A DNA stretch of 64,000 bases from Vishniacozyma victoriae. Its lineage: Eukaryota > Basidiomycota > Tremellomycetes > Tremellales > Bulleribasidiaceae. Where the stretch lies: positions 992,001 through 1,056,000 of the forward strand of contig JADPYG010000088.1 in NCBI GenBank assembly GCA_017654735.1. The letters run 5' to 3'. The notes below the pieces were generated by a model. It worked only from the letters and a program-made list of their open reading frames with translations, ran no database searches and was not told the DNA's origin. The position numbers were made by a program, and so were the translations under genes. Positions 26,643 to 40,401 of the stretch are shown here, in pieces. The number at the start of each line of letters is the position of its first letter. The stretch's first letter is position 1.

Positions 26643-28587
26643 ATGCTAAGGCAGTCGGCGGGGGTACTGCTCAAGCCAATCATAAGGCTGGCTCCCATTG
26701 CGTCGAGCTCGCGCTTTATTACTACAACAATACCACTGTTCCGACAAGCGGATCGACGTAAGCCCCACCCCGACCCCATCTGCACAAGCTGAGCGTTAGT
26801 TCCACAAGGTCATGTCCGAGCTCGAAGGGTCAGTAGACCAGTCCCAATCCCCAATCATGGGATGGGCGGTCAACTCCCAATAGAAGATGCTGGACCTTAC
26901 AACCCCGATATAAGGGCCCGAGTACCTGTTCATGTCACGCCCGACTCTAAGGGGGTATTGGACAATGGACATGGAGTTAGGGATTTATTAGCGAATGATA
27001 GTCTTGTCATTGTTAGGTGAGTACTGGCTCATTGGTGATGTGATGGTCGCTCATGATAGACAAATGGAGATGCTTAACATCTTTATGGGTGTATGTCTAC
27101 TCTCGGATGAAGTGAGGTGCGGGGCTGATGGTAGTACGAACAAGCTAATCGCTATGCGATCTATACCCCCGAAGGTCATCTCGTTGGATTGTACGTCCTC
27201 TACTCTTTGTGGAGTTGGATGGAAACTGATGTACAGCCTAGCAGAGGAAGATCGGACGCTATTATCAACAATGACGAGACAATTCCTACACACCCACAGA
27301 CCATTCAAAGCGACAATCATGAACCCCGCTGGGGAACCTATACTCTGGGTAAGTAAACACCTTCTTGTCTCGGTGGCTGGAGCTGACTGGCAGATAAGGA
27401 GACCATTCGCTTTTATCAATTCTAGGATATACGTCCATGCCGCAGAGGGCAACGATGCAAGATTAGTAGGGGAAGCACAACAGTAAGCTCTTTCTCATAT
27501 CGTTATGCAAGGGAGATAGCTGATAGTAGACAATGGCATCCATGGCGAAGACGGTATAACGTCTTTCAATCGTATGCCCTCCTCTTCAACACCGTATAAG
27601 AAGCTAATGAGAAGGCGGGGAGAAGAGACATTCTCCCAATTCGCACGTATAGACTCCGGATTTCTAGCTTGGGATTTCTGGTTAAAAGATAAACAAGATC
27701 GTGAGCAATCTCCCTCCCTATCCCTTGGAGTAACATCTGATGGGTAGGACTGGTAGCGTCAATAAATCGAAATTTCAGAGGACTAGGACGAGAAATGTTT
27801 ACGGACACTGGACAGTATGTAATTCGATTCGACTCGGCGGGGACGGAACTTGCTCTACCTCCTGGTTCGGAAGCGAATCTGCAAGGTCAGACACTTGTTC
27901 TACCTGATGAAGGTAAAGGGGGTTTGACTTTGGATCAGAGAGCTATGGTTAGTACTCCTCCACATTGATAGATAATATGCTGATGATTAGACATTGGCCA
28001 CTGCTGTTTCCAGTGAGCTATCTGGTCCTTCTCGTGTCTATTTAAGCTGACCTGTTTAGTCGATTTCGATTACTTCTCGAGACATTCTGGGGCTGGGTAA
28101 GCTTTCTGCACTTTGGTCAAACTAAGAGTTAACGATCAGCGGCTTCGGACTCCCATTCATGATGTGGGGAGGAGGAGATGGGTCTTCTGACGCTACCCGC
28201 GGTCCTGCCCCATCTAGCGGACCAATGGACTCAATGCCAGGTGGAGCAGGAGCAGCCGGTGCAGTCGGAGCAGCAGGCGCAATGGGCCGAGGCAATCGAG
28301 AAGCGAGTGAGACGAACGGCTCTGCTGGGCCCGACATCCCTTTGCCTCCGCCTGGTATGGGACAAGGAGGTGAAGAGGCGGTAAGTGGTGGAGGATATGG
28401 TGAAGAGCTCGGACAGGGTGAGAAGGACGGGAATACATTAGACGGAGAGGAGGTCATGGATGATCCATTCGAGGCGGACGCGGAGTCTGATGATGGATTC
28501 TTTGGTGATTGGAGTGATTGGGGAGGTGAAGGTGGTGGCGGTGGTGGTGGTGGTGATTGGGGAGGAGATGTTGGTGATTTGTTCTAG
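26643..28587 (+). CDS. AIM25: Mitochondrial phospholipid scramblase-family protein (Aim25-like)
   Basis: Scramblase-fold protein with a presequence (MLRQSAGVLLKPIIRLAPIA). Typical segments after splicing: LANDSLVIVRQMEMLNIFMG, YEQANRYAIYTPEGHLVGFL, AEEDRTLLSTMTRQFLHTHR, PFKATIMNPAGEPILWIRRP, FAFINSRIYVHAAEG, GEAQQQWHPWRRRYNVF, FARIDSGFLAWDFWLKDKQ, ASINRNFRGLGREMFTDTGQ and YVIRFDS. A Gly/Ala/Ser-rich and then acidic tail of over 150 residues follows the fold, ending in a GGT-triplet-coded poly-Gly stretch and WGGDVGDLF. About nine introns. The yeast homologue is mitochondrial; actual scrambling activity is not shown by sequence. Confidence 0.87.
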
Positions 28588-28689
28588 TCCAGTCTTCTTT
28601 TATTGTAATCATTGCACTTCTCATGCATGCAAGTATAATTTTAGTATCACCTTTCTGCATCTACACCTAATCATTCTACCCTCTATTCT

Positions 28690-30174
28690 CTACGCCTTTG
28701 ACTTGGGCTACACGGTCAGCCTCTCCTTTTGATGACACAAACAAGGAAAGGACTTACTTTGCAATCATCCATGACAGTCTCCTTAATCATTAAAGCAACC
28801 CTACCCGATTCCTCCCCAACAGGCGGTAGACTGTTATCATGCTCGTTACTAGCTCCAATAGCCAATTTCGATCCATCGGGCGAAAAGGCGAGACACGAGA
28901 TTGAAGTTGGGAATTTAGGATACTGCTTCATTCGTTTCTTTGTCAAGTGATCCCAGAGCGATACTAGGCCGTCTGAGCCTCCTGAACAGAATGTGTTGTG
29001 GCTGTGCGTCAGTCAGCACCATTGCTCGCCAACAGGGAAAGATGAGAGAAAAGCGTACATTGGGTGATAGGCTAGAGCGTTGATTGGGTATACTTGGTCG
29101 ACACCGTCTACTGCTTGTCTGTGGGCTCTGAATGCGTATTTCGCAGATTGGGCTTCTGGCGATGGGTCAAAGTATTCAACTGCTATCCTACCCTCGATTG
29201 ATCCAGATGCCCATCCTATCTATCAGCTTGATTCTCTATTTCTAAATTCAGAGCAAGATAGGAGATCGAGGGAGATGTTCGTACCCTTTCCATCAGCCAT
29301 ACAAGCCACACTCCTCGTCAAGAACTTCAAAGCGCTCTCCCTTGAACTTTGTGGTTTAGCATTATCCCCACTTGCACTCAATTCCGGTAGAGAGTAAACA
29401 TAGACATGTCGATGAGACATTGAAATGAGTAATGTCTGGGTAGCAGAAGCGTAGGAGAGGTTGTAGACTCGTTCTGGCATTGTGTGGGTTGATTTTAGAG
29501 GAGTCTCGGCGGATCTACTATTAGTATTGTGATACGAGGGAGAGAGAGGACGTACGGGTCCCAGACTTTGATTGATTGATCCCATGATCCCGTTATTAGG
29601 ACATCTGTCATAAGTTCCTGATTGAATTGACGCGCTTGGATGAGGGACTCACTGAAATCAGGACACCAAACCATGGCAGATACTGAATCATCATGTTTGC
29701 CCAACACTCGACATTGTCCAGTTTCAAAGTTCCACCTATCATCAGTCTCCTCCTTTTACAGTCTGCACATCGACTAAGAGAGAGTTCACACACTGCCTGA
29801 CACGTTTATCGAGACCACCGGAGAAAGCTACGGTGTTACTTGATCCGAAAGCAGTACAGAGGACTGGTGCGTCGTGTCGGAAACTGTCGTCAGCTTGGTC
29901 TCCTTCTCAGATGCAGAACCATATGACTAACATGGATGGAGCTGCTCCTGATTGGCTTAGATCGTGTAATTGGATTGACTATACCATTAGCATAATCTAG
30001 ATGCGTGATGGAGGGACGTACAGAATCCCAAGAAGATACTAGTAATCTACTAGAATCTGGCGAGAAGCATAATGACGAGATCCCATCAGAAGGGGGCTGT
30101 AGAGATAGATCTAACAGTCAGCATCAAGACTATCCAGTACTGAATTTAGAGTAAGGGTACATACCAGTAGACAT
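28690..30174 (-). CDS. BUB3: Spindle checkpoint WD40 protein Bub3
   Basis: Seven-bladed WD40 protein that brings Bub1 and Mad3 to kinetochores. Start MSTDLSLQPPSDGISSLCFS, then PDSSRLLVSSWDSTIQLHDL, VAFSGGLDKRVRQWNFETG, LGKHDDSVSAMVWCPD, ITGSWDQSIKVWDPRSAETP, VACMADGKGWASGSIEGRIA, VEYFDPSPEAQSAKYAFRAH, YPINALAYHPIHNTFCSGGS, DGLVSLWDHLTKKRMKQYPK and FPTSISCLAFSPDGSKLAIG. The EGRIAVEYFDPSPE block is diagnostic for Bub3 against Rae1. A last micro-sized exon gives PKSKA. About eight introns. Divergent from the Brl1/Brr6 gene; 102 bp separates its stop from the scramblase stop. Confidence 0.9.
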
Positions 30175-30321
30175 GATGATAGAATGTTGAAATGACAAGC
30201 GTACAAGGTAATTGAATTGTCTTTTGGATTAACTCGACGCGATTATTTTGTTTTCCACTGTCATACATTTTCAACCTCGTTCACCTACTACATATCTCAT
30301 TGCTGCTCAGGTCTCACGGAG

Positions 30322-31792
30322 ATGTACAGATACGAGCCAAGAGATAAATCTGGACCTATGGAGGTTGATAATCCGGATCCAATGGCTCGATTGGCTCAAT
30401 ACGCCATTCCCCAAGAAGATGGTCCTTCCAGAAAACGTCAGTCTCCCATCATCTGTGTTCCGTAGATAAAGACTGATGAACAGGACTCCATATGGACATA
30501 GATACCCCCTCACGCCCATTCTCCACCTCATCAGCCAATACACTACATTTCGGAACAAATACACCATTCATCTTCCATTCCGCCCCTCGACCTACTAGTC
30601 CCGCTTATGAACCTTACGATCCTTCCAAGTGGGCTAGTAAGAATTTCAAATTTGGTTTCGGAGGCGGAGGACAAGGTGCTGAAGACGTCGAGATGAGGTT
30701 TGGGGATAGTCCTAGGGGTAAGGCGGAACCTGCTGCTGCAGGGGACGTCAATGAGAATGAGAATGGGGATGAGCGTCAGGTCAAGGACCAAGGGAAAGAG
30801 AAAGGCAAGAGTGGGAAGGTGTTTGACGTCGGGCAACCGGATGGAGAGGTTGAAGAGAGAAAGATCGCATCGGGAGCCATGACTCGTGTTCGACGTAAAC
30901 GGCAAAAGGAGAAGCAATTCAGGAATCGGAGAGGAAGCGATAGTGAGCCCGAGGAGGTGAGTCCCCTTGCACCTGCTAGGATATAGGGACTGACTTGAAG
31001 CGCCAGATGATTCCAGGAAAATCAGAACATCACTACAATCTACACATGCCGACTCAGGCTCTACAGCATTCCGAAATCCCATCTCTTTTACTTGGATACC
31101 TCCAATTCTTCGTAAACGCCTCGATCGTCTTGTTTTGTATTTTCCTAGCGGTTCAATTTGTCTTGACAGTCAAGCGGGACGTTCAAGATCGTATGCGAGA
31201 GCATTCAGTCGGTGCGTCCCTTCTCAGTTTCTTGTGGCCAAGCTGATGATGCAGACCTGTTGCAGGAGATTGCGGAATGTACGAATCTATACCTCACGAA
31301 TCGATGTGATCCTTCGTTGAGGGTGCCTGCTATGGAAGCTGCCTGTAGAGCTTGGGAGCTATGTATGAACCGCGACCCGACTGTTATTGGGCGGATTGAT
31401 GTGGTGGCAGAGACGTTCGCAGGCGTAATCAACAGCTTCGTCGACCCAATATCTTGGAAGACAATGGTAAGTCATCCATCTTCGCGACTTTGGCTGACAC
31501 ACAGGCATTCACATTGGTAACATTATCATTCTTGACGATCCTTACGAACTCTGCATTATTCAACTTACGATCACGCCATACACATGTACCTCCTCCACCT
31601 CCTCCGCAATATCACCAACCACCTCCAGGACAACATTACCTCCCTGGACAGGCTTATCAACATTACCCAAATCCAAATCAGCAGCCTTGGCAACAACCTC
31701 ATCCTCAGGCTCCAGGGCAATATCCGCCTCAGATCGGTGCTCCTCCACCTGGATGGGAGGATGAGAAGGCGAAGAAGAAAGGGTGGTGGTAG
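30322..31792 (+). CDS. Brl1/Brr6 family nuclear-envelope protein
   Basis: Nuclear membrane protein of the Brl1/Brr6 family, needed for nuclear-pore insertion and membrane homeostasis. A long basic, Pro/Gly-rich N-terminal half (MYRYEPRDKSGPMEVDNPDP onward) precedes the conserved core: HSEIPSLLLGYLQFFVNASI, VLFCIFLAVQFVLTVKRDVQ (first membrane segment), DLLQEIAECTNLYLTNRCDP, VPAMEAACRAWELCMNRDPT, FAGVINSFVDPISWKTMAF and TLVTLSFLTILTNSALFNLR (second segment). Four Cys (AEC, NRC, AAC, LCM) lie in the lumenal loop as expected for the disulfide-bridged domain. The tail is Pro/Gln/His-rich and ends KKKGWW. Four introns. Confidence 0.9.
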
Positions 31793-32149
31793 ATTCGAGA
31801 GAGTTCTGTAATTACGATATGATGATGCATCTTGATATTTCACATGGTGAGTCTATGGGGCGGTGACTGGAAGCGGTTTCTGTATATCTCGAGTGAAGGA
31901 AAATAGCGCGTTTGGGCTTGGGGAAGCTTAGACTGTAACATCGACGCGCTAGTGAGAGACCGAGGGTAGGGTCCCGAGTAAGTCGATGGTTTAGCCTGCC
32001 GCCTGATCGTAGTCGTCCGGTTGTTCTTGGCTGTTGGTCTCCGTCGAAATCCTGTAACCTATCGATTTACGCCTTGACCTTCGCTCGGCATCGCTTCCTT
32101 CACTCATTCGCTTTATCTCTTCGCTCCCTTGCCTATCTGAACAGACCCC
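31793..32149. other. Convergent intergenic region
   Basis: 357 bp between the Brl1/Brr6 stop and the stop of a small hypothetical gene. Contains no ORF or structure I could support. Confidence 0.4.
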
Positions 32150-32488
32150 CTAGATCTTCACAACATCCCTCTTCCCACCCTTAGCAAACTCCTCAACTAG
32201 CCTACAGATATCATCAAACTTCCCATCATCTTCCTTCTCCACCGCGATGCTCATGGACTCTTCGTCGACCTTTGAGAATCCAGCTTCAAGTAATGCTTCG
32301 CTTGTGGTCTGCCATTTCCGAGCGGGCATAGCGGGTGTAGTATAGATAAACATCTCGTGTTTATTCTTGTTGAGTATTACGATTCGCATGTTTGATGACC
32401 CGGCGATGTAATCTATCATAGGACTGAATATGGGCATGCTACATAATAAGCGAGTGATGGTGTCTGCGAATGTATCGAGTAATGACAT
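32150..32488 (-). CDS. Small hypothetical protein, 112 residues
   Basis: Single-exon ORF with ATG at 32488 and TAG end. The protein starts MSLLDTFADTITRLLCSMPI and includes MRIVILNKNKHEMFIYTTPA, EALLEAGFSKVDEE and FDDICRLVEEFAKGGKRDVV. It is amphipathic with no signal peptide. The alternating hydrophobic strand then helix pattern looks like a folded alpha/beta domain rather than noise, but I do not recognise the family. A 30-nt in-frame GT...AG stretch near codon 16 could be an intron, though it would be shorter than any other here. It is convergent with the Brl1/Brr6 gene and divergent from the next gene. Confidence 0.55.
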   Translation of the reverse strand: MSLLDTFADTITRLLCSMPIFSPMIDYIAGSSNMRIVILNKNKHEMFIYTTPAMPARKWQTTSEALLEAGFSKVDEESMSIAVEKEDDGKFDDICRLVEEFAKGGKRDVVKI

Positions 32489-32745
32489 TTGAGTCGTTTG
32501 GGTGTATATGAAAGAGGATCAATTTACAGTAGACAGGTGACTACCACATGCCATGGGCTTACGCTGGAATCCGCGGGCCGGTGCCTTACATCAAGATGGC
32601 CGAGGTTATTGTGTCATCGCCGATCTAATGCTAGTCGACGATGATGCTCATGTAAGAGTATATATGATCAGCAAGTTGAATGACGTCGATTGATTCAACT
32701 TGAACTACATAACTGCTCAGTCATTCATCAGTACTCTCAACTGTT

Positions 32746-33875
32746 ATGTCCCAGAACCAAGCTCAAGACCGACGACAAAGTATTGAACCGCTTCTTCCAG
32801 CTCCTGCAACTGAATCCAACGACGACTACGATCTACCTGTTAGATTATCAGCACCGCTAGCCAATATGGGTCTTTCTTATTCAACCGCGAAGTACATCGC
32901 GCCTCTTTCCTTCTTGTACGTTATTTCACTGCACAAAACAGTCGCGATGTCTATTTTGTCCACTTTTGAGCATCGACACTGCGTCCCGTTTCCTGGCATT
33001 TCAGTACCGTCCACTGACTCACAGGGTCGACTTCGCAGCTCAGAACTATGGAATGATGGCGAAACCCAACATGTATTGAACTAGCTCCTTATGAGGGACT
33101 CTACTGATGATCCAGGAAGGACCTTCATGACAAATACCCCGCCTCTTTCTCTCCCCAACCCTTTGCCATCCTAGGTTTCTTTGGTCCTCAACAGATCATC
33201 CAGCTACTCTGGCTTCGAGAGCTATGGAGAAACGAGAGCCAGGTAGAAAAGGGTACATTGAGATATGTACCTTGGTATGCTCTTGGTAATACCTGTATTG
33301 CCGCTTGGATGTTCTTCTGGGTGAGTTCATTTTTGTCCTCGATGAAAAACGATTTGGATGAGAAGCTGATGAGGTAGAACAGCGATAACCTCAAGGGAGC
33401 TTTCGTCCCTGTTGCTATTAATACCCTTACCCAGTTATACTACGTATTCGCTCTCCGAAACAGCGCTACGCCCACCTACCAGTCCAAGTTGACCAACATC
33501 GTCAACATCACCTTTGCCGGAATGTAAGTCTACCCCGATCTCCCCAGATCAAGCTGACAATTCAGCGGAGTCCTTGATCTGTTCCACAACTACTCGGCCG
33601 GTTTCTACCCCGGTGTAGCCCCCAACACCCTCGTCAAAATCTTCACAGCAGTCGCAGCACCTCTCACCGCTCTCGTCTCCCCACTCTTGTTTGGAGGATG
33701 TATCGCCTACGACCTCTTTGGGGTTGCTATCGGACAACATCAATTGGCTCAAAAGGCTCTTAATGGACTTGGAGGTGGTGGTGGTGAAGGATGGGCCAAG
33801 TTATTGGCTGGTGTTGGATTGGTAACAGCTGGTATCGTTGGTGTTAGGGGTGCTCAGGGTGGAAAGTGGTTGTAG
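32746..33875 (+). CDS. Conserved fungal multi-pass membrane protein, unknown function
   Basis: Spliced protein of about 290 residues: acidic N-terminus (MSQNQAQDRRQSIEPLLPAP), then YIAPLSFLVDFAAQNYGMMA, KPNMKDLHDKYPASFSPQPF, AILGFFGPQQIIQLLWLREL, YVPWYALGNTCIAAWMFFW, FVPVAINTLTQLYYVFALRN, NIVNITFAGIGVLDLFHNYS, APLTALVSPLLFGGCIAYDL and LAGVGLVTAGIVGVRGAQGG. I count six or seven membrane segments. The MKDLHDKYP and FSPQPF loops look like conserved motifs. I do not assign a transport or enzyme role. Four introns. Confidence 0.7.
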
Positions 33876-34225
33876 TTTGGCAGGCTGGTGGGTAGACATG
33901 AGTGTCATATCAACATGTAAAATGTATCACAATTACTGTCTGCGCTCGACCAACGATGTGCGGTGACCCGCGACCAGATACTCAATGGCTGTGTTACACG
34001 CCCCGATAAGAGAGTATCATGTCCGGGGTAGACGGAATCAATTACTACTAACGGCAATGAATGGGATGGCGCCGAGAGATGAGTTGATGACGACAAGCAC
34101 TATCTACTGCACATATACATGTACTCCCAATACATACATACGTCTATAGATTATCACCATAGCATCCGTCTTCCCCCTCTCTACTATCCTCGGCTTTACT
34201 CTTTGATCTCAAGCGAGAAATCACG
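33876..34225. other. Intergenic region upstream of ATG18
   Basis: 350 bp. Contains an ACATATACATGTA-type AT-rich stretch near 34110-34145 and no gene that I recognise. A GCGGTGACCCGCGACC stretch near 33960 is GC-rich but has no clear pairing partner. Confidence 0.4.
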
Positions 34226-35790
<1,565 letters not shown>

Positions 35791-35863
35791 GAGCACTGTC
35801 GAGGGAGTTGATGTAGGGGGTTAATTGTATATATGCATAACATAGGCAGTCCTGAACCTCGGT

Positions 35864-37004
35864 CTAGTACATGGCATCTCCGCCTCCTCCGCTTCCCTTG
35901 GGACTGATGACCTTGCCCCAATTCTTCTCCAATTTCGACATCAATCCTCCGTAAATGATGAGCATATTCCTCAAATACCCTCGAGCGAGTACATGATCGA
36001 TTCGATCAGACTACCATTAGTCCTTTTTACCCATACCCCCGAGATTGGAGACTTACGCCAGCGATGATAGCAGGGTAATCCGCCAAATTAGGCATATGTA
36101 CCCAATTCTTGACAGCAGTGGCACGATCATCATGATGCCTCTTACATCCATTCATGTAGCTTGCTGCTTTACTGAATGCTTTATCGATTTGATCGGATAA
36201 ATGAGATTGAACATCGGCACCGAATGAATTTCCATCTTCGATAATGGGGGTTTCGAGGGATAACCAAACTCGAAGATCATTTAGGTGGATGATCAAGGTT
36301 TCTGCTTCGCTATCATGTCAGCGATCGCTCGCGAGCTTTTTGTACTGTGAAGGGGGTAAAGAACGATCAGATAAAAAGAGAATCACAGGGAAAAGGCGAG
36401 ATATGGAGACTTACGCTCTGACAACTTTCATTACTTCTTCCTGATTTGCATTCCTCGGGAAGATCTCGAACCAATGAACCCCTACCTTCTGCTTCATATC
36501 CACCCCTTGTACTTCGGTGGTAACAACCGAAGTAGGTTGATCCAAATCAACAACCCCATCTCCACTACCCCTAGAAATCAACCCATCTTGCATATCCGCT
36601 TGAACCTCTTTTCCAAGTCCTAAATCCCCATCTAAACCAAGTTGAGTCAAACTTCCCTTAATATCATTCGGCCCCACTACTTGTTGAACACTGTCTCCAG
36701 GAATAACTTGCCCAGGTTGGTATAGTCTGAGATTATCAGCTAGGTAAAGCCCTTGATCGACTTGTCCGACCCAGAATGGGGAGGATGGGTCTGATTCTTG
36801 GGCAATGAGGGCTTGGAGTCGGAGGATGGATGCTGGCATTGATTCTTGTAGGATTGTTCGGGCTTTGAGTCGGGAGGCATTGACAAAGTCCTATATTGTT
36901 AGACTGTGACAACAAGGAGGGCTGCTTACTTTCATGACTTCCGGTCGAGGATGGGTTTTGAATACATCGTTCATGGTTTCGGATTGGTCGGAGAACTTGG
37001 GCAT
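35864..37004 (-). CDS. PSME3: Proteasome activator PA28-gamma (REG-gamma/PSME3)
   Basis: Heptameric activator that opens the 20S proteasome without ATP. Spliced: MPKFSDQSETMNDVFKTHPR, DFVNASRLKARTILQESMPA, SILRLQALIAQES, then a linker, and the C-terminal bundle VGVHWFEIFPRNANQEEVMK, LIIHLNDLRVWLSLETPIIE, DGNSFGADVQSHLSDQIDKA, FSKAASYMNGCKRHHDDRAT, AVKNWVHMPNLADYPAIIA and YLRNMLIIYGGLMSKLEKNW. The IEDGNSFGADVQ block matches the IEDGNNFGVSIQ of human PA28-gamma. The C-terminus ends GSGGGDAMY, so a C-terminal Tyr is kept. Four introns. Unlike yeast, many basidiomycetes keep this activator. Confidence 0.87.
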
Positions 37005-37277
37005 CGTGAGTTATTTAATCTTGAGCGGATAACTGTGTGAGAATGATGAGGAAGATCGGTGAAGCTATATATGTGACATTTGGACGCTTACCATTTGCGC
37101 TCCTTTGTAGACGTTGACATTCCTTTGTGTCGATGGTAGTGGGACGAAATCAGTACTTCCTTTGTCAACTTTGATATGTAGCAGGCTTATCCGACTCATG
37201 GGGGCCGAGTAGTGATAGAAGTGATCCATAGCCATACAACCTAGTGTTCCGTACCTATACTGCTCCATTTTAGCATT

Positions 37278-38231
37278 CTAGCCCCGTAGCTTTGACCATA
37301 GGACAATGATGATGAGAATGACCAGTACCGCAATGATAGCTCCTGAGAGGAATTTCTGCTGATACATCCTATATCCATCAGCTACGTCAGCGTCCGCGAT
37401 GGTGAGCTGAGCTTACTTGAAGATCATCTTCTTCAGTGTCCCAGATGCCCTATCGATGGAAGAATCCGCCTGCGTGAGCTATTTGTCAGCTTTATCGTCG
37501 TTGAAAAATATCGGCCGTACAGTGTCTCTAGTGTGCTCAATCTGTTCTCGCTGACCCCTCAAGTTCCGTAGGATATCAGCCCCAACATCTTCTGTCTCTA
37601 ATGCGATTCGATGGGCGTTATCTAATCTCCTTGATCCATCTTGTAGAGTTTCGGTTCCTTGCAGCAAACGTGCTCTGGAGGAGTATGAAGATGGATCATC
37701 TGTATAAGGATCATCGGAGGGATATCCTGGTCCGGAAAGTAATTCGGCTCGTTGACCATCGCTCCTTACGTCCCTCTATATTGTCAGCTGCATGCCCGAG
37801 GTGTGAGAGGCAGCTTACCAAGGTCTTTTTGACTTTATCCAGTCCAGTCTTGGAAGCAGCTAATTTGCCCTGATAGTTCTGTCGAATCGATACTGGCATA
37901 GACGGTAATTCGACCTCCATCTGAGCCACCTTCCCGTCAGACATGCTGCGCAGCGCCAAGATTAGCACGGGGACATACAATTTCCTCAGCTTCATCAAGC
38001 TCATCCGAGACCTTCTTCAGCGCGGACTTTCTCTGTTCTAGTGATCAGCCCCGCTGGACCTAGAGATAAAGAGGACATACCCCCTTTGAGCTGCTTGACA
38101 TCGCCTTCGAGTTTACCCTTCAAACTCGCAATGAGCTGTTTCAAGTCCTGGTCATAGTTCTCGAACAACGCACTGGAGGTCAGTACGGCCGGCTGAGGTA
38201 CACGAAAGACTTGCGTAGGTGAATTGTCCAT
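37278..38231 (-). CDS. VTI1: Qb-SNARE Vti1
   Basis: SNARE for Golgi-to-endosome and vacuole fusion. Spliced: MDNSPTQVFRVPQPAVLTSS, ALFENYDQDLKQLIASLKGK (helical N-terminal domain), EQRKSALKKVSDELDEAEEI, QMEVELPSMPVSIRQNYQGK, YTDDPSSYSSRARLLQGTET, LQDGSRRLDNAHRIALETED and VGADILRNLRGQREQIEHTR (the SNARE motif with the central Gln of the Q type in RGQREQ). It continues DSSIDRASGTLKKMIFK and ends in a tail anchor GAIIAVLVILIIIVLWSKLR. Four introns. It runs from 38231 and sits back to back with the HYM1 gene. Confidence 0.92.
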
Positions 38232-38640
38232 GTTGAGGGATGTTTCAAGGATAGTGAGCAGTGAATAGATTGAACAGCGAGGAGGAGGACAGTGACGAGT
38301 GGCGGGGGTTGTTTACGTAATATTGACAATGTACCCTGAAAGTCAATGTCCAAGCGCGTAACCAGCATTCAAAGAAGGTGTCTGAATTCTGAAACACTCA
38401 ATTCAGTAACGATATCATCATCATCATCAATCAATCAATCAGTCCAATCAGTGATCACATAGTCACTCCAGGTACAAGCAACACACCATCATCGCACAGG
38501 AAATATCAAGGCACTCGCTTCCGAATACATAGTCATCAAGTCAATCACCCATCCTATCAACGTCCTTTAGCTCAACTTGGAATTGCTTCTTGGACCTGCT
38601 ATTCTTTACACCGCCTCCCATCCCCCCTTGATCAGCCAAA
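38232..38640. other. Divergent promoter region, VTI1 / HYM1
   Basis: 409 bp between start codons. Holds a short simple-repeat tract, five ATC then three AATC, at 38414-38440. No RNA gene. Confidence 0.5.
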
Positions 38641-40042
38641 ATGAATTTCTTTGGCCGCTCGAAAACCAGGTCACCAGCCGAGAACGTCAAGCTCCTTCGT
38701 GATCTCATCACCAAGCTCGACCAGTCGAATTCGACAGATACACGTAGACGAGTAAGTCAGCTGACTCCACGGGTGGTCATAGCTGATCTTTAGATAAATG
38801 ACGATATTTCCAAATCAGTCACCAGTCTCAAGATAGCTCTGGTTGGAGACGCGGAACATGATCCCTCTTCGGACGTCGTTGCTCAAGTAGCCAATGAAGT
38901 GTATGGACAGGACCTATTGAGTTTACTGGTTACGCATCTTGGTCAATTCGACTTTGAAGTGAGTCAGCTGTCGGATTCCGTTCCAATTGAGCTGATTTAC
39001 AGGCACGCAAAGATACCTCAACGATCTACAGTGCGCTCTTGCGTCGAACGATTGGATCTAGGTCACCTACTGTTGAATTTATCGCTGGACGTCCAGATAT
39101 CATCTTTGATACTCTCAAGGGGTAAGCTCCGTGCTGCATCTCATGCGCATGACTCAAGCTGACGTATAGGTATCGAGATGCAGACGTTGCACTGAATACT
39201 GGTAATATCCTGAAGGAGATGCTCAAGTATGAGCCACTTGCTAGGATATTGCTCTACTCGGACGAGTAAGTGAGCTGGAACCTTCGGTTGAAATCAGCTT
39301 ATGGGCAGATTCTACACGTTCCCCAAATATATCGAGGATTCCACATTTGGTATCTCCTGTGATGCATTCGCCAACATGAAGGTAAGCTAGTACGCATGGT
39401 CTCGCGCCTGAGCTGACAGCCAGGAATGTCTAACACGCCATAAACCGATGGTAGCTCAATACCTCGAAGCCAACTTCGACCGCATGTTTACAATGTACAA
39501 CTCTCTAATCCTATCCAACAACTACGTAACGAAACGACAATCCCTCAAACTATTGGGAGAAATCCTACTCGACCGAGCAAATTACGCAGTCATGACACAA
39601 TACATCTCTCACGAGAGTAATCTGAAGATGATGATGAACTTTTTGAGGGACAAGAGCCGTAATGTCCAATTTGAAGCGTTTCATGTTTTCAAGGTCAGTC
39701 AGCTACCCGGTCTTTGAGTACCTGAGCTAATCAGCAGGTGTTTGTGGCAAACCCTAATAAGCCTCCTCAGATTGCTACTATTTTACGACGTAACAAGGAT
39801 AAACTACTGGCGTTCTTGAAGGATTTCCATAATGACAAAGATGGTGAGCTCTCCTGTACTCTCTTGCGACTGATAGAAGCTGATGAACAGACGAGCAATT
39901 CAACGTACGTCGCCACCGTAGTGCGATTCATAAAGCTAACCTTCTAGGACGAGAAGCAATTCCTCATTGGACAAAGTAAGTCCCTTTTCTATTGCTTCCG
40001 AGTTAGAGGACAGTCAGCTGACCCCCAGTCCAAGCCTTATAA
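38641..40042 (+). CDS. HYM1: Hym1 / Mo25 scaffold protein
   Basis: Armadillo-like scaffold for Ndr/LATS-pathway kinases (RAM network), controlling polarity and cell separation. Spliced: [180 protein letters not shown] and [20 protein letters not shown]. The last two exons are tiny and end [13 protein letters not shown]. Eight or nine introns. The 10-bp-scale final exon (TCCAAGCCTTATAA) follows a 49-nt intron. Confidence 0.93.
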
Positions 40043-40401
40043 TAGCTCTTTTCTTTCGTTCTCGTCCGGTTCGTCCGGCCGCACCGCTGTGATATATGTT
40101 GTAGGGTTGTGTATCTGTGCCCACATGACAATATGTACTGTGCTCGGGTACTCGTAGTCCAATATTCGTACTCGTATCTCCAGTGCTAGATCTCGGCTTA
40201 GCATTGGGTCGGATTACTCCGCTTTACTCTGTTGTTGCCCCCTTTACGTGTTCCTGAAGAATAGTCTAAATGACCCCTGAGACACCCTGCTGCCCCTCCC
40301 TGGAATGACTGGGACACCTCAAATCCCGCTATTTATACAGGTTGGCTGCGTGATTCTCTGAAACTGCATTATTATTCATTCACTGGAGAGACGTAGAGAG
40401 G
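40043..40401. other. Intergenic region HYM1 / hypothetical
   Basis: 359 bp: HYM1 3' UTR followed by the promoter of the next gene, which includes CTATTTATACAGG at 40329-40341, about 65 bp before the ATG and TATA-like. No other feature seen. Confidence 0.4.
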
